This document shows, piece after piece, positions 48,270 through 57,090 of a stretch of DNA of 64,000 nt. The position numbers and the translations under genes are program-made. How positions within the stretch are numbered: the stretch's first letter is position 1; every line of letters begins with the position of its first letter. The notes under the pieces are model-generated. The model made no database searches. It had not been told where the DNA came from and saw only the letters and a list, made by a program, of their open reading frames with translations. The stretch is from Micromonospora aurantiaca ATCC 27029 (GTDB lineage Bacteria; Actinomycetota; Actinomycetes; Mycobacteriales; Micromonosporaceae): assembly GCF_000145235.1 (NCBI RefSeq), contig NC_014391.1:6219501-6283500 (forward strand), written 5' to 3'.

Positions 48270-49889
48270 CTACTTTGCTTTTCCCTTGCCGTTCTCCTTG
48301 CCCTTGGGCTTCGGCGCGGTCTTGGGCTTCGGTTTCGCCGGCGCCGGTTTGGCCTTCGCCGGCCCGCTCTTGGCGGTGGTCTTGGTGGCCGGCTTGACCG
48401 GCGTCTTCACCGGCGGCGCGGTGGTCGGCGCCGAGCCGGCGATGCCGGAGACCTGCACGCCGCAGGTGCTGTCGCCGAGCGTGAACTCGACAGGCAGCGT
48501 GTTGCTCCCGGTGTAGCGGCCGGCCAGCGTCAGCTTCGTCGACGCGCCGGGGGCCAGCGCCGGGTCCGTCGCCGGTGCGGCGATCGAGACGGTACGCCCC
48601 ACCTGACGTGCCGTGGGCTGGGCCGTGGTGACCGTCTGCTTGCCGGGGAACGTGAAGTTCATGGTCCAGCCGCGCAGTTCCCGGTCGCTGGTGTTGGTGA
48701 GCGTCAGCTCGGCGGAGAAGTCCTTGCCGGTGTCGCGGCGCAGCGAGTAGTCGACAGCGCACGGGATCGTCTCGGGCAGGCTCATCCGCGCCTCGGTCGG
48801 CTCCACCCCGCCGCTGGCCGGGCTCCGCGACGTCAGCCCCCACAGGGTGGCGGTCACCGCGACCAGCCCGACGGCGGCGACCCCGGCCTCCACCTTGCGC
48901 CGCCGCGCCACCGCCCGCCTGGTACGGGTACGCACCACCGAGAACGGCAGCGCGTCGGTCTCCGCCGACCACGGCAGGATGGTGGTGCCCGCGTTCTCGG
49001 CGAGCGCCGGGTCCATCCGGCCGAACGCCGGCGACACCGGCACGATCGCCGCGATACCTGCCGCCTCGGCGAGCGTACGGGCCACCTCGGCGGTCGCCGG
49101 GCGGTCCTCGGGACGCTTGGCCAGGCACCGCTGCACGAGCGAGGCGACCGGCTCGGGCAGCCCCGGCACCGCTGGCATCGGGTCGGGGTCGCGGTACATG
49201 TGGGCGCGCAGCATCTCGGTGGTGGTGCTGGCCTGCCACGGCAGGCGGCCGGTCAGCATCCGGTAGAGCAGCAGCCCGACCGCGTACACGTCGGTGGCCG
49301 GCGATACGTGGCCGTTGTCCAGCCGCTCCGGCGCCAGATACGCGGGCGTGCCGAGCAACGCGCCGTCCGGCCCCTTGTCGCTCTCCCCCACCAGCGCCGA
49401 GATGCCGAAGTCGACGACCTTCACGCCGGTCGGGGTCAGCATCACGTTACCCGGGGTCACGTCCCGGTGCACCACACCGCGGGCGTGCGCGGCGGCCAGC
49501 GCCGAGGCGACCTCCGCGCCGATCGTCATGGCCTCCCGCCAGGGAAGCTGCCCGTCGCGGCCGAGCCGCCCGCTGAGCGGACCGCCGTCGACCAGCTCCA
49601 TCACCACGTACGGCACGGTCAGGCCGACCTGCACGGACTCGCCGTAGTCGTACACGTTGGTGATGTTGGGGTGGCACAGCCGCGCGGCGGCCTGCGCCTC
49701 CACCCGGATCCGGTGCCGGAACGCCTTGTCGCTGGCCAGCCGCGAGGCCAGCACCTTGACCGCCACCTGGCGGCCCAGCACCTCGTCGTAGCCGCGCCAG
49801 ACGACCGACATGCCGCCCGCACCCAACTGCTCGACGAGCCGATATCGCTCGCCGAGCAGTTGCACGCCGTTCCTGACCGGTCCACCCAT
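48270..49889 (-). CDS. Receptor-type Ser/Thr protein kinase with extracellular CBM2-like domain
   Basis: A 539-residue membrane kinase. The kinase domain (~15-275) has GAGGMSVVWRG, K45 in VAVKVL, HRDVTPGN (141-148; Thr replaces the usual Lys), DFGIS and APE. A juxtamembrane linker leads to one transmembrane helix (~334-352). The outer domain (375-478) has the carbohydrate-binding module 2 pattern: first and last cysteines (C377, C476), LTLTNTSDRELRGWTMNFTF, and GKQTVTTAQPTARQVGRTVSI. Tryptophans expected on the cellulose-binding face are partly missing. It ends in a Lys/Pro/Ala-rich tail. A slippery heptamer before the stop could extend that tail by 20 residues. It may sense polysaccharide or wall. 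Confidence 0.92.
   Translation of the reverse strand: MGGPVRNGVQLLGERYRLVEQLGAGGMSVVWRGYDEVLGRQVAVKVLASRLASDKAFRHRIRVEAQAAARLCHPNITNVYDYGESVQVGLTVPYVVMELVDGGPLSGRLGRDGQLPWREAMTIGAEVASALAAAHARGVVHRDVTPGNVMLTPTGVKVVDFGISALVGESDKGPDGALLGTPAYLAPERLDNGHVSPATDVYAVGLLLYRMLTGRLPWQASTTTEMLRAHMYRDPDPMPAVPGLPEPVASLVQRCLAKRPEDRPATAEVARTLAEAAGIAAIVPVSPAFGRMDPALAENAGTTILPWSAETDALPFSVVRTRTRRAVARRRKVEAGVAAVGLVAVTATLWGLTSRSPASGGVEPTEARMSLPETIPCAVDYSLRRDTGKDFSAELTLTNTSDRELRGWTMNFTFPGKQTVTTAQPTARQVGRTVSIAAPATDPALAPGASTKLTLAGRYTGSNTLPVEFTLGDSTCGVQVSGIAGSAPTTAPPVKTPVKPATKTTAKSGPAKAKPAPAKPKPKTAPKPKGKENGKGKAK
48279..48285 (-). other. Canonical -1 frameshift heptamer G GGA AAA near kinase stop
   Basis: On the coding strand the codons read AAG GGA AAA GCA AAG TAG, giving X-XXY-YYZ in the correct phase. 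A -1 slip bypasses the stop and adds 20 residues, again Lys/Gly-rich (SKVDRPKGGGHGKGKGPKKG), ending at 48217. A simple one-base loss in an A run would explain the same pattern. Confidence 0.5.
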
Positions 49890-49960
49890 GGTCGGTCCTG
49901 TTGCCCGAAGTGGGCCCCGGTACACCTCAGCTGTCGGAATCGGTCAGGAAGTTCACCCGT

Positions 49961-51517
49961 TCAGGCGGTCGCGAGCAGTTGGTCCACCGGCGCGTAGTCG
50001 TCGGTGAGCACCATCGCGTCGCCCACCCACTCGGTCACCGCCGCCTCGTCCATCAGCGCGGCCGGCTCGGGCAGCAGCTTGAGGCCGGGTGGGATCGCGG
50101 CGAGCGGCAGCGGCGCGTCGGAGGCGACGATCACGAAGTTGGCGCCCTGCCTCCCGTCGATCGCGCCGGGCGGGGCGATCAGCGCGACGTGCGCGAACTC
50201 GGCCTTCACGGTGGCCAGCTCGGCCCGGATGAACCGGCCCGGCGGGTAGTCGATGACGTTCTGCACGTAGATCCCGTCCGGGCGCAGCACCCGGCGGATG
50301 TCGGCGGCCATCTCCCGGGTCGCCAGGTGCCACGGCACCACCAGGTGGCCGAACGCGTCGCCGACGATGAAGTCGCGGCTGTCGGCCGGCTCGCCGCGCA
50401 GCAGCACCCGCGCGTCACCCACCTCGGCGCGCATCTGCGGGCCGGTACTCAGGCCCAGCTCCCGCCGGTCCAGCTCGACCAGGCCGCCGTCGAGTTCGAA
50501 CACCAGGTTGTCGCTGCCGGGCCGGGTCGCGGCCAGGTAGTGCGGCACCGTGAAGCCGCCGCCGCCCAGGTGCAGCGCGTCCATCGGCTGCTTCGCCGGC
50601 CGCGCCACGTCCGCGACCAGGCCGATCCACTGCGTGTACGCGTACTTGAGGTGGGTCGGCTCGCCCAGGTCGACGTACGAGTGCTCGGCCGAGTTGAGGT
50701 AGAGCGTGCGCCCCTGCGGCCAGGACGGGTCCACCTCGACGCGGGCGCAGTGGTACGCGGTCTCCACGTCGCACGGGTTCGGTGCCGCGGCGGTGAGCCC
50801 GGCGGCGGCGAGCCCGAGCAACGCCAGCGCGGCCTTGACCCGGCCCGGCGCGGACAGTCCGCTCGGGCCGGCCTGCCGTCGCAGCCAGAAGCCGAGCGCC
50901 AGCCCGGTCACGCCGAGCACGGCGGCCAGCCCCAGCACGATGACGGTGCTGGACAGCGCCGCCACCAGCACGAAACCGGTGCCGAGCGTGGCGGTGATGC
51001 CGCCGAGCGTGCCGATGCCGGACAGCTTGCCCACCACCTGCCCGGTCCGGCGCAGGTCGGCGAGCTGGAGCTTCACCACGAGCGGGGTGATCCCGGCCAG
51101 CAGCGCGGCGGGCAGCAGGACGGTCAGCGCGGTCAGCAGGAGCACCGCGCTCGCCGCGCCGCCGCGCAGCGCCTCACCGGCGTACCTGACGATCGGCAGC
51201 GTGATTGCGGTGGCGATGCCGGCCAGCACCAGCGCCGGGGCCAGCAGGGTGCGCGGGTCACGCCGGTCGGCGAGCCAGCCGCCGAACCACGCCCCGTACG
51301 CGATGGCGGCGAGCGCCATGCCGATCACCGAACTGGTCACCTGGAGGGTCACCCCGACGTACGGGCCGACCAGGCGCAACGACACGGTCTCCAGCACCAG
51401 CACGGCCCCGCTGGAGAGGAAGACGAGGAACGCGGCGAGCCCGTTGGGCAGGGCCCGGGGCGGGACCGGGGCGTCGGCCGCCGGTCCCGCGATGACGTCG
51501 GACGATGTGCTGCTCAC
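49961..51517 (-). CDS. Fused MFS-like membrane / spermidine-synthase-like protein
   Basis: A 518-residue protein. The N-terminal ~245 residues have seven or eight membrane segments (LVFLSSGAVLVLETVSLRLVGPYVG; GTLGGITATLGTGFVLV). The C-terminal ~270 residues are a methyltransferase-fold spermidine synthase-like domain: DALHLGGGGFTVPHYLAATRPGSDNLVFELDGGLVELDRREL and DFIVGDAFGHLVVPWHLATREM. The typical synthase aspartate is retained as GDAF, but the rest of the active site differs, so polyamine synthesis is doubtful. GTG start. Such fusions are common in actinobacteria, with no known role to my knowledge. Confidence 0.87.
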   Translation of the reverse strand: MSSTSSDVIAGPAADAPVPPRALPNGLAAFLVFLSSGAVLVLETVSLRLVGPYVGVTLQVTSSVIGMALAAIAYGAWFGGWLADRRDPRTLLAPALVLAGIATAITLPIVRYAGEALRGGAASAVLLLTALTVLLPAALLAGITPLVVKLQLADLRRTGQVVGKLSGIGTLGGITATLGTGFVLVAALSSTVIVLGLAAVLGVTGLALGFWLRRQAGPSGLSAPGRVKAALALLGLAAAGLTAAAPNPCDVETAYHCARVEVDPSWPQGRTLYLNSAEHSYVDLGEPTHLKYAYTQWIGLVADVARPAKQPMDALHLGGGGFTVPHYLAATRPGSDNLVFELDGGLVELDRRELGLSTGPQMRAEVGDARVLLRGEPADSRDFIVGDAFGHLVVPWHLATREMAADIRRVLRPDGIYVQNVIDYPPGRFIRAELATVKAEFAHVALIAPPGAIDGRQGANFVIVASDAPLPLAAIPPGLKLLPEPAALMDEAAVTEWVGDAMVLTDDYAPVDQLLATA

Positions 51518-51553
51518 CGTGGCGATGCTACGCAGCGCTCGCGGCGGGCCGGG

Positions 51554-52591
51554 TCAATACATCGAGATGTGAACATGGTTTGTGTGGTCCGCCGCCGGGC
51601 TGCCGCCGCCGCTGTACGCCCGCCAGCCGGTGTTCGGCATCCAGATCTGCCGATACCAGATGACGTACATGATGCCGAGCCGGTTGGCGTTGTTCTTCGC
51701 CCAGGCGGCGAGGCTGTCGCCGTACGCCTTGTCGCCACCGGTGGCGGTCTTGTCCTCGAACCCGCCGCTGGCGGCGGAGAAGTCGCAGGCCCGGCCCTTG
51801 GGGTGCTCGCCGCCGCCACCGCTGCGGTGACACGAGGCGTAGCGCTTGTAACCGGCCGACTTGGCCTGCTGGAGCATGTGCAGCGTGCGCGGGGTGATGC
51901 AGCCGGACGCGGGCGTCGGGTCGTCGACCGAGCAGGACTCCGACGGCCACGAGCCGTCCGAGTTGCGCGGGGCGGGCTTCGCCGACGAGGAGGTGCCGTT
52001 GAACCCGGACCCGGCGCCGGAGCTGACCTTCGCCAGCGCCACCTCGGCGTCCTTCTTCTTGCGGGCCTGCACGGCGACCTGCTTGGCCTGCTCGCGCACC
52101 TCGGCGTCGATGGCGAGCTTCGCCTCGGCCGCCTGCGCCTTCGCGTCGGCCAGCTCCCGCAGCCGCTTGCTGTCGCGCTGGGCCATCACGTCCAGCTCGG
52201 CCGCGCGCTTGAGGAAGTCGTTCGGGTCGGCGCTGGCCAGCAGCATCGACGTCGCGGTCAGCCGGCCCATCCGGTACGACTGCGCGGCGACCTCACCGGC
52301 CTGCGCGCTGAGCCCGACGAGGCGTCCCTCGATGTCGGTGAGCTGGGCGGCGAGCGCCTTCTGCCGGCGCTTGGAGTTCTCCAGCTTGTTCTGGGCCTCG
52401 ATGTGGCCCTTCGCCGCCGCCTCCAACGCCGCCCGCAACTGCTTGCTGCCGCCCTCGTTCGGGGCGTTCGGGCTGGGTACGGCGGCGGCCGGGCCGGCGG
52501 CCACGCCGGAGCCGAGCAGCACGGCCACCGCGGCGAACGCGGCGAGCAGCGACCGCCGGACGCGCCGGCCGGTAGGGCTGGTCCTGGGCAC
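51554..52591 (-). CDS. Exported coiled-coil protein with ARB_07466-like (peptidase-like) C-terminal domain
   Basis: A 345-residue secreted protein. Signal peptide at ~12-38 (RSLLAAFAAVAVLLGSGVAAGPAAAV). A long coiled coil (~48-190) resembles the NlpC/P60-associated coils that tether wall hydrolases (KQLRAALEAAAKGHIEAQNKLENSKRRQKALAAQLTDIEG). The C-terminal domain (~225-345) has CHRSGGGGEHPKGRACDFS and ends DHTNHVHISMY. The His-Asp...His pattern matches LAS/VanY-like metallopeptidase folds. Cell-wall binding or cleavage is inferred. Three cysteines lie in this domain. ATG start. Confidence 0.86.
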   Translation of the reverse strand: MPRTSPTGRRVRRSLLAAFAAVAVLLGSGVAAGPAAAVPSPNAPNEGGSKQLRAALEAAAKGHIEAQNKLENSKRRQKALAAQLTDIEGRLVGLSAQAGEVAAQSYRMGRLTATSMLLASADPNDFLKRAAELDVMAQRDSKRLRELADAKAQAAEAKLAIDAEVREQAKQVAVQARKKKDAEVALAKVSSGAGSGFNGTSSSAKPAPRNSDGSWPSESCSVDDPTPASGCITPRTLHMLQQAKSAGYKRYASCHRSGGGGEHPKGRACDFSAASGGFEDKTATGGDKAYGDSLAAWAKNNANRLGIMYVIWYRQIWMPNTGWRAYSGGGSPAADHTNHVHISMY

Positions 52592-52775
52592 GTGTTGGTC
52601 CTTCCGTCGACCGCCGGCCCCCGTACACCGAGCGGCGTCTCCGCCGGCGCCGGACGGCGGCCTGCTGGCGGAGACCGCCGGTCACGATACCGGACCACGC
52701 GCGACACGCCAGGCCGGCGACGGCGTACGGCCTCCGACGTCGACGCAGCGTGCCGTGCCCGTCGCGCAGCGCCGC

Positions 52776-53585
52776 TCAACCGCTCAGCAGGGCGGCGCTC
52801 ACCTCGTCCCAGATCTCCGGGCTCGCCGCCACGAGCAGTCCCCGGCCCTCGTCGGCCGGGTGGTAGTCGGCACCGTCGAACCGGCGGGCCACGCCACCGG
52901 CCTCGCGCACCAGCAACGTGCCGGGCGTGTGGTCCCACGGCAGGGTGCGCCAGAACAGCACGAACTGCTGCTCGCCGGTGAGCACGTCCAGGTATTCCCG
53001 GCCGGCGCAGTGCTGGCCGGGCAGCAGCTCACCGATGCGGCGACCGCCCTCCTCCACCCGGCGGCGGAAGTCGGGGGGCAGGAACTTCGTCGCCGCGGTG
53101 CCGCGCAGCGCGCCCACCCTCGGCTCGGCCTGCGGCGCACCCAGCGACGCCCCGTCCAGCCGGGCGCCGGCGCCGAGCCGGCCCGCCGCCATCGTGCCGT
53201 CGAGCGGGTCGTACACCCAGGACGCCACCGGTACGCCGTCGGTGAGCAGCGCCGCCATCAGTGCGAACGGCCGGCGGCCGGCGGCGAAGTTGGAGGTGCC
53301 GTCGACCGGGTCGACGAGCCAGACGTCGCCGCTGCCGCGCAGGTGCCGCAGCAGGTCGGGATCGTCGGCGACGGCCTCCTCGCCGACCACCACCGAGCCG
53401 GGACGCAGCCGCCGCAGTCCCTCGGAGATCAGCGCCTCGGCCTCGCGGTCGGCGACCGTGACCACCTCGCCCGGTGCCTTCTCGGAGATGTCGGACGCGT
53501 CGAGCCGGCGGAACAACGGCACGACGACCTTGGCCGCCGCCTCCCGCAGCAGCGCGCCGACGTCGTCCAGCAGCGGGTCAGCCAC
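52776..53585 (-). CDS. Inositol monophosphatase family protein
   Basis: A 269-residue Mg2+-dependent phosphatase. Metal-binding motifs are VVGEEAVADDP (first Glu), VWLVDPVDGTSNFAAGRRPFALMAALL (DPVDGTxNF) and LPWDHTPGTLLVREAGGVAR (the C-terminal WDxAxG equivalent, with Thr replacing Ala). The substrate may be inositol-1-phosphate, histidinol phosphate or a similar sugar phosphate. The GTG start overlaps the response-regulator stop by 8 bp, placing it at the end of a signalling operon, an unexpected association. Confidence 0.9.
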   Translation of the reverse strand: MADPLLDDVGALLREAAAKVVVPLFRRLDASDISEKAPGEVVTVADREAEALISEGLRRLRPGSVVVGEEAVADDPDLLRHLRGSGDVWLVDPVDGTSNFAAGRRPFALMAALLTDGVPVASWVYDPLDGTMAAGRLGAGARLDGASLGAPQAEPRVGALRGTAATKFLPPDFRRRVEEGGRRIGELLPGQHCAGREYLDVLTGEQQFVLFWRTLPWDHTPGTLLVREAGGVARRFDGADYHPADEGRGLLVAASPEIWDEVSAALLSG

Positions 53586-54030
53586 GCGGCGGCAGCTTGA
53601 CCACGCTGACGAAGAACTCGTCGATCTGGCGGACCACCGAGATGAAGCGCTCGAAGTCCACCGGCTTGGTCACGTAGGCGTTGGCGTGCAGCTGGTAGCT
53701 GCGCAGGATGTCCTCGTCGGCCTGCGAGGTGGTGAGCACCACGACCGGGATGCGGCAGAGCTGCGCGTCCTTCTTGATCTCCTTGAGCACCTCCCGGCCG
53801 TCGCGCCGGGGCAGGTTCAGGTCGAGCAGGATCAGGTCGGGCGTCACCGCGTCCGCGTACCGGCCCTCGCGGCGCAGGTAGGCGAGCGCCTCGGCGCCGT
53901 CGGAGACGACGGTGAGGCGGTTGCGGAGCTTGTGCTCCTCGAACGCCTCCTGGGTCATCAGCACGTCACCGGGGTCGTCCTCGACGAGCAGGACCTCGAT
54001 CGGGCTCTTGCCGTCCGCGGGCGCGGTCAT
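53578..54030 (-). CDS. Stand-alone response regulator (CheY/Rcp1-like)
   Basis: A 150-residue single receiver domain without output: IEVLLVEDDPGDVLMTQEAF (acidic pocket), phosphoacceptor D70 in DLILLDLNLPRRDGREVL, VVVLTTSQADEDI (Thr) and YVTKPVDFERF (Lys). The EDDPGD...LDLNLPRxDG form is the Rcp1 type that usually pairs with CHASE/GAF histidine kinases. ATG overlaps the kinase stop (ATGA), fixing the kinase as its partner. A phosphorelay output must lie elsewhere or in the SpoIIE-type phosphatase. Confidence 0.95.
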   Translation of the reverse strand: MTAPADGKSPIEVLLVEDDPGDVLMTQEAFEEHKLRNRLTVVSDGAEALAYLRREGRYADAVTPDLILLDLNLPRRDGREVLKEIKKDAQLCRIPVVVLTTSQADEDILRSYQLHANAYVTKPVDFERFISVVRQIDEFFVSVVKLPPRG

Positions 54031-55838
54031 CCCACCGTCTCCTTCATGCCACCGTTTGTACCGTGTCGGTCCGCCTGCGCGGGCGGCTCTTCGCGTGCCT
54101 CGCCGTCCGGCTGCCGCCCGGCGTCCGCCGGGTCGGTCTCGGCGCCCCCGGCGGCCGGCGTTCCGGCCGGCTCCGCGGCGTCCGCGGCGTCCCCGTCCGC
54201 GGCGTCCCCGTCCGCGGCGTCCCCGTCCGCTGCCGCCTCCGCCGCCTTGGCGGCCTCGATGTCGGCCTCCAGCGCGGGCAGCGTGAACCGGATGGTGGTG
54301 CCCTCGTCGGCGTCGGTGTCCACCCAGACCCGGCCGCCGTGATACTCCACGATCTTCTTGACGATGGCCAGTCCGATGCCGGTGCCCGGGTACGCGTCCT
54401 TCGAGTGCAGCCGCTGGAAGATCACGAAGATCTTGTCGGCGAACTCCGGTTCGATCCCGATGCCGTTGTCCCGGCAGCTGATCTCCCACTCGCCGTCCAC
54501 CAGCCGCGCCGACACGTGCACCTTCGCCGGCACGTCGGGCCGGCGGAACTTCACCGAGTTGCTGACCAGGTTGACCAGCAGGTTGGTCAGCAGCGGCTCC
54601 TCGCCGCGGATGGTCGGCATCTCGCCCCAGGTCAGCTCCGCGTCGGCGTACTGCAACGCCGCCTCGGTCTGCCCCGCCACGTCGCCCATCACCTTGTTCA
54701 GGTCGACCTCGGTGAAACCGGTGGTCAACCGGCCGATCCGGGAGAACGCCAGGAGGTCGTTGATCAGCCGCTGCATGCGCTGCGCGCCGTCCACCGCGAA
54801 CGCGATGTACTGGTCGGCCCGCTCGTCGAGCTGCCCGGCGTACCGCCGCTGGAGGAGCTGGCAGAAGCTCGCCACCTTGCGCAGCGGCTCCTGGAGGTCG
54901 TGCGAGGCGACGTACGCGAACTGCTCCAGGTCACGGTTGGACCGGGTCAGCTCCTCGGCCTGCTTCTGCAGCTGGCTGTTGACCCACTCGATGCGCTCCC
55001 GCGCCTCGCGTACCTCGTCCAGCTCCCGGGCGATCTTCATCCGCATCTGGTCGATGTCCTCGGCGAGCCGCCGGAACTCCGGCGGGCCGGAGCCCTCGAT
55101 GTGGTGCCGGTAGTCGCCGTCGGCCACCTCGCGCACCTGACTGACCAGGGCGGCCAGCGGGCGGATCAGGATCCGGTCCAGCGAGAGCAGCATGACCACG
55201 CCGGCCGCCGTCACCACGAGCGCGGCGATGATCAGCAGCACGACGAGCGTGTTGCTGGTCGAGTTGACCCGGTCGGCGGTCTCCTCCCGGACGGTGAGGA
55301 TCTCGTCCTGGAGCGTGTTCACCGACGCCCTGATGCCGTCGAACTGCTGCCGGGTCGCGTCCGTGATCAGCGCCTGGCCGGCCTCCGCGCCGTCCCGCTC
55401 GACAGTGGTGATGACCGGCTCGGCCACCTGGGCCCGCCACTGTGCGGTCTGCTGCTCGACCACGTCCAGCGACCGCCGCACGTCCGGGTAGTCGGCGGAG
55501 AGGTCCCGGATCGAGGTGACCAGGCTCTGCTCGCGCTTCACGCCCTCCTGGTAGGGCTCCAGGTCGCTGCGGTCGCCGTTCACCGCGTACCCGCGCACCG
55601 ACGTCTCCTGGTCGAGCAGCACGCTCATCAGCTCCTGCGCCTGGACGCGCAGCGGGCCGGTCTTGAGCAGCACCGCGTCGATGTTCTCGCGGTTCTTCGC
55701 GGCGACCGCCGCCTCCGCGGCGGCCAGACCGAGCAGCAGCACCAGCACCACGCCGAGGAGCGCGACCACCCGCCGCCGCAGGGTCCACCCCTGCTGGTAC
55801 GCCTTCACAGGTTCCTCCCCGTCGCCCTTCGCGCTCAC
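54027..55838 (-). CDS. CHASE3/HAMP sensor histidine kinase
   Basis: A 603-residue membrane kinase. First membrane segment ~24-46; extracellular CHASE3-like four-helix domain ~47-195 (LMSVLLDQETSVRGYAVNGDRSDLEPYQEG is diagnostic); second segment ~198-219; HAMP ~220-272; coiled coil; HisKA with H313 in YVASHDLQEPLRKVASF. HATPase motifs are LLVNLVSNSVKFRR (N box), CRDNGIGIEPEFADKIFVIFQRLH (G1/F) and GTGIGLAIVKKIVEYHGG (G2). The C-terminal ~75 residues are an Asp/Ala/Gly/Glu-rich disordered tail with a DNA tandem repeat. GTG start; coupled to the response regulator. Confidence 0.95.
   Translation of the reverse strand: MSAKGDGEEPVKAYQQGWTLRRRVVALLGVVLVLLLGLAAAEAAVAAKNRENIDAVLLKTGPLRVQAQELMSVLLDQETSVRGYAVNGDRSDLEPYQEGVKREQSLVTSIRDLSADYPDVRRSLDVVEQQTAQWRAQVAEPVITTVERDGAEAGQALITDATRQQFDGIRASVNTLQDEILTVREETADRVNSTSNTLVVLLIIAALVVTAAGVVMLLSLDRILIRPLAALVSQVREVADGDYRHHIEGSGPPEFRRLAEDIDQMRMKIARELDEVREARERIEWVNSQLQKQAEELTRSNRDLEQFAYVASHDLQEPLRKVASFCQLLQRRYAGQLDERADQYIAFAVDGAQRMQRLINDLLAFSRIGRLTTGFTEVDLNKVMGDVAGQTEAALQYADAELTWGEMPTIRGEEPLLTNLLVNLVSNSVKFRRPDVPAKVHVSARLVDGEWEISCRDNGIGIEPEFADKIFVIFQRLHSKDAYPGTGIGLAIVKKIVEYHGGRVWVDTDADEGTTIRFTLPALEADIEAAKAAEAAADGDAADGDAADGDAADAAEPAGTPAAGGAETDPADAGRQPDGEAREEPPAQADRHGTNGGMKETVG
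54181..54225. repeat. 15-bp tandem repeat (3 exact copies) in histidine-kinase tail
   Basis: Unit TCCGCGGCGTCCCCG occurs three times without change, followed by a degenerate fourth. It is in frame and encodes repeats of the type ADGDA in the acidic tail, so copy number could change length without disrupting the gene. Confidence 0.85.
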
Positions 55839-55878
55839 TGCGTCATCTTCGTTCGCGACCGCGGAGCCGGCTCGGCGC

Positions 55879-57090
55879 TCACCGGCCGCTGCCCCGCGTG
55901 ACCAGCAACATCGCCACGTCGTCGGCGAGCGGGCCGCCGTTTATCTGCTCGGCGCGCCCGACCAGCCAGGCGGGCAGCTCGGCCAGCGGCACCGCCCGGT
56001 TCGCCGGGTCGGCGAGCAGCCCGGTCAGGCCCGGAACGTCGAGCCGTTCGTCACCGCCGTCCACCCGGCCCTCGATCAGGCCGTCGGTGTACATCAGCAG
56101 TGACCAGTCGTCGGTGTCGAACTCCAGGTCGAAGGCGACCGGGCGGCGCGGGCGTACGCCCAGAAGCAGCCCGCCCTTGGCCGGCACCGGCGCTACCTTG
56201 CCGCCGCTGAGCAGCAGCGGCGGCGGATGACCGGCGAGGCGTACGGTGGCCCGCGCCGACGCCAGGTCGAGCCGTGTGGTGGCCACCGTCGCGAAGATCT
56301 CCTGGAGGCGGCGCTCGCTCATCAGCACCTGCTCCAGCGCGGGCAGCACCTCGTCGTCCGGCACCCCGGCCAGCACCAGGGCCCGCCAGGCGACGCGCAG
56401 TTCGACACCGAGCGCCGCCTCGTCCACGCCGTGCCCGCAGACGTCGCCGACGATCAGGTCGATCCGGTCCGGCTGGGTCTGCACCACGTCGTAGAAGTCG
56501 CCGCCGATCAGCGCGGCGTGCCGGCCGGGCCGGTAGAACGTGTGCACCGACACCTCGTCGGTGGTCATCAGCGGCTGCGGCAGCAGGCCGCGCTCCAGGC
56601 GGGCGGACTCGGCCTGGCGCAGCTCCACCTCACGCAGCCGGCGGGCGTTCTCGTCGGCCCGCTTGCGCTCGACCGCGTACCGCAGCGCCCGGGTCAGCAG
56701 GACACCGTCGACCTGGCCCTTGACCAGGTAGTCCTGCGCCCCCTCGGCGACCGCGACGATGCCCAGGTGCTCGTCCGAGCGGCCGGTCAGCACGCAGACC
56801 GCGGCACCGCTGGCCATCTCCAGCACCCGGCGCAGCCCGTCCAGGCCCTGCGCGTCCGGCAGACCCAGGTCGAGCAGGACGCAGTCCACGCCCATCACCC
56901 GCTGCCGGGCCTCGCTGAGGCTGGTGGCGACCAGCAGGTCGATCATCGAGTTGGTCTCGGCGAGCAGCTCACCGACCAGGAAGGCGTCGCCCTCGTCGTC
57001 CTCGACCAGCAGCACCCGCAGCCGCTCGCCCGGCGGTACGCCGCCGTGCAGCCCCGCCCCGGCCGACGGCACGCGGACGGCACCCGACAT
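55879..57090 (-). CDS. Receiver domain-SpoIIE (PP2C-type) protein phosphatase
   Basis: 403 residues from ATG 57090. An N-terminal receiver domain (~24-140) has EDDEGD, phosphoacceptor D74 in CVLLDLGLPD, LTGRS and YLVKG. A short coiled coil (KRADENARRLREVELRQAESARLERGLLPQP) links to the SpoIIE/PP2C domain with metal residues in IGGDFYDVV (196-203), VGDVCGHGVDEA, and a C-terminal ADDVAML. The product would dephosphorylate an anti-sigma antagonist or similar Ser/Thr-phosphoprotein when its receiver is phosphorylated. First gene of the operon, 40 bp before the CHASE3 kinase, its likely phosphodonor. Confidence 0.94.
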   Translation of the reverse strand: MSGAVRVPSAGAGLHGGVPPGERLRVLLVEDDEGDAFLVGELLAETNSMIDLLVATSLSEARQRVMGVDCVLLDLGLPDAQGLDGLRRVLEMASGAAVCVLTGRSDEHLGIVAVAEGAQDYLVKGQVDGVLLTRALRYAVERKRADENARRLREVELRQAESARLERGLLPQPLMTTDEVSVHTFYRPGRHAALIGGDFYDVVQTQPDRIDLIVGDVCGHGVDEAALGVELRVAWRALVLAGVPDDEVLPALEQVLMSERRLQEIFATVATTRLDLASARATVRLAGHPPPLLLSGGKVAPVPAKGGLLLGVRPRRPVAFDLEFDTDDWSLLMYTDGLIEGRVDGGDERLDVPGLTGLLADPANRAVPLAELPAWLVGRAEQINGGPLADDVAMLLVTRGSGR

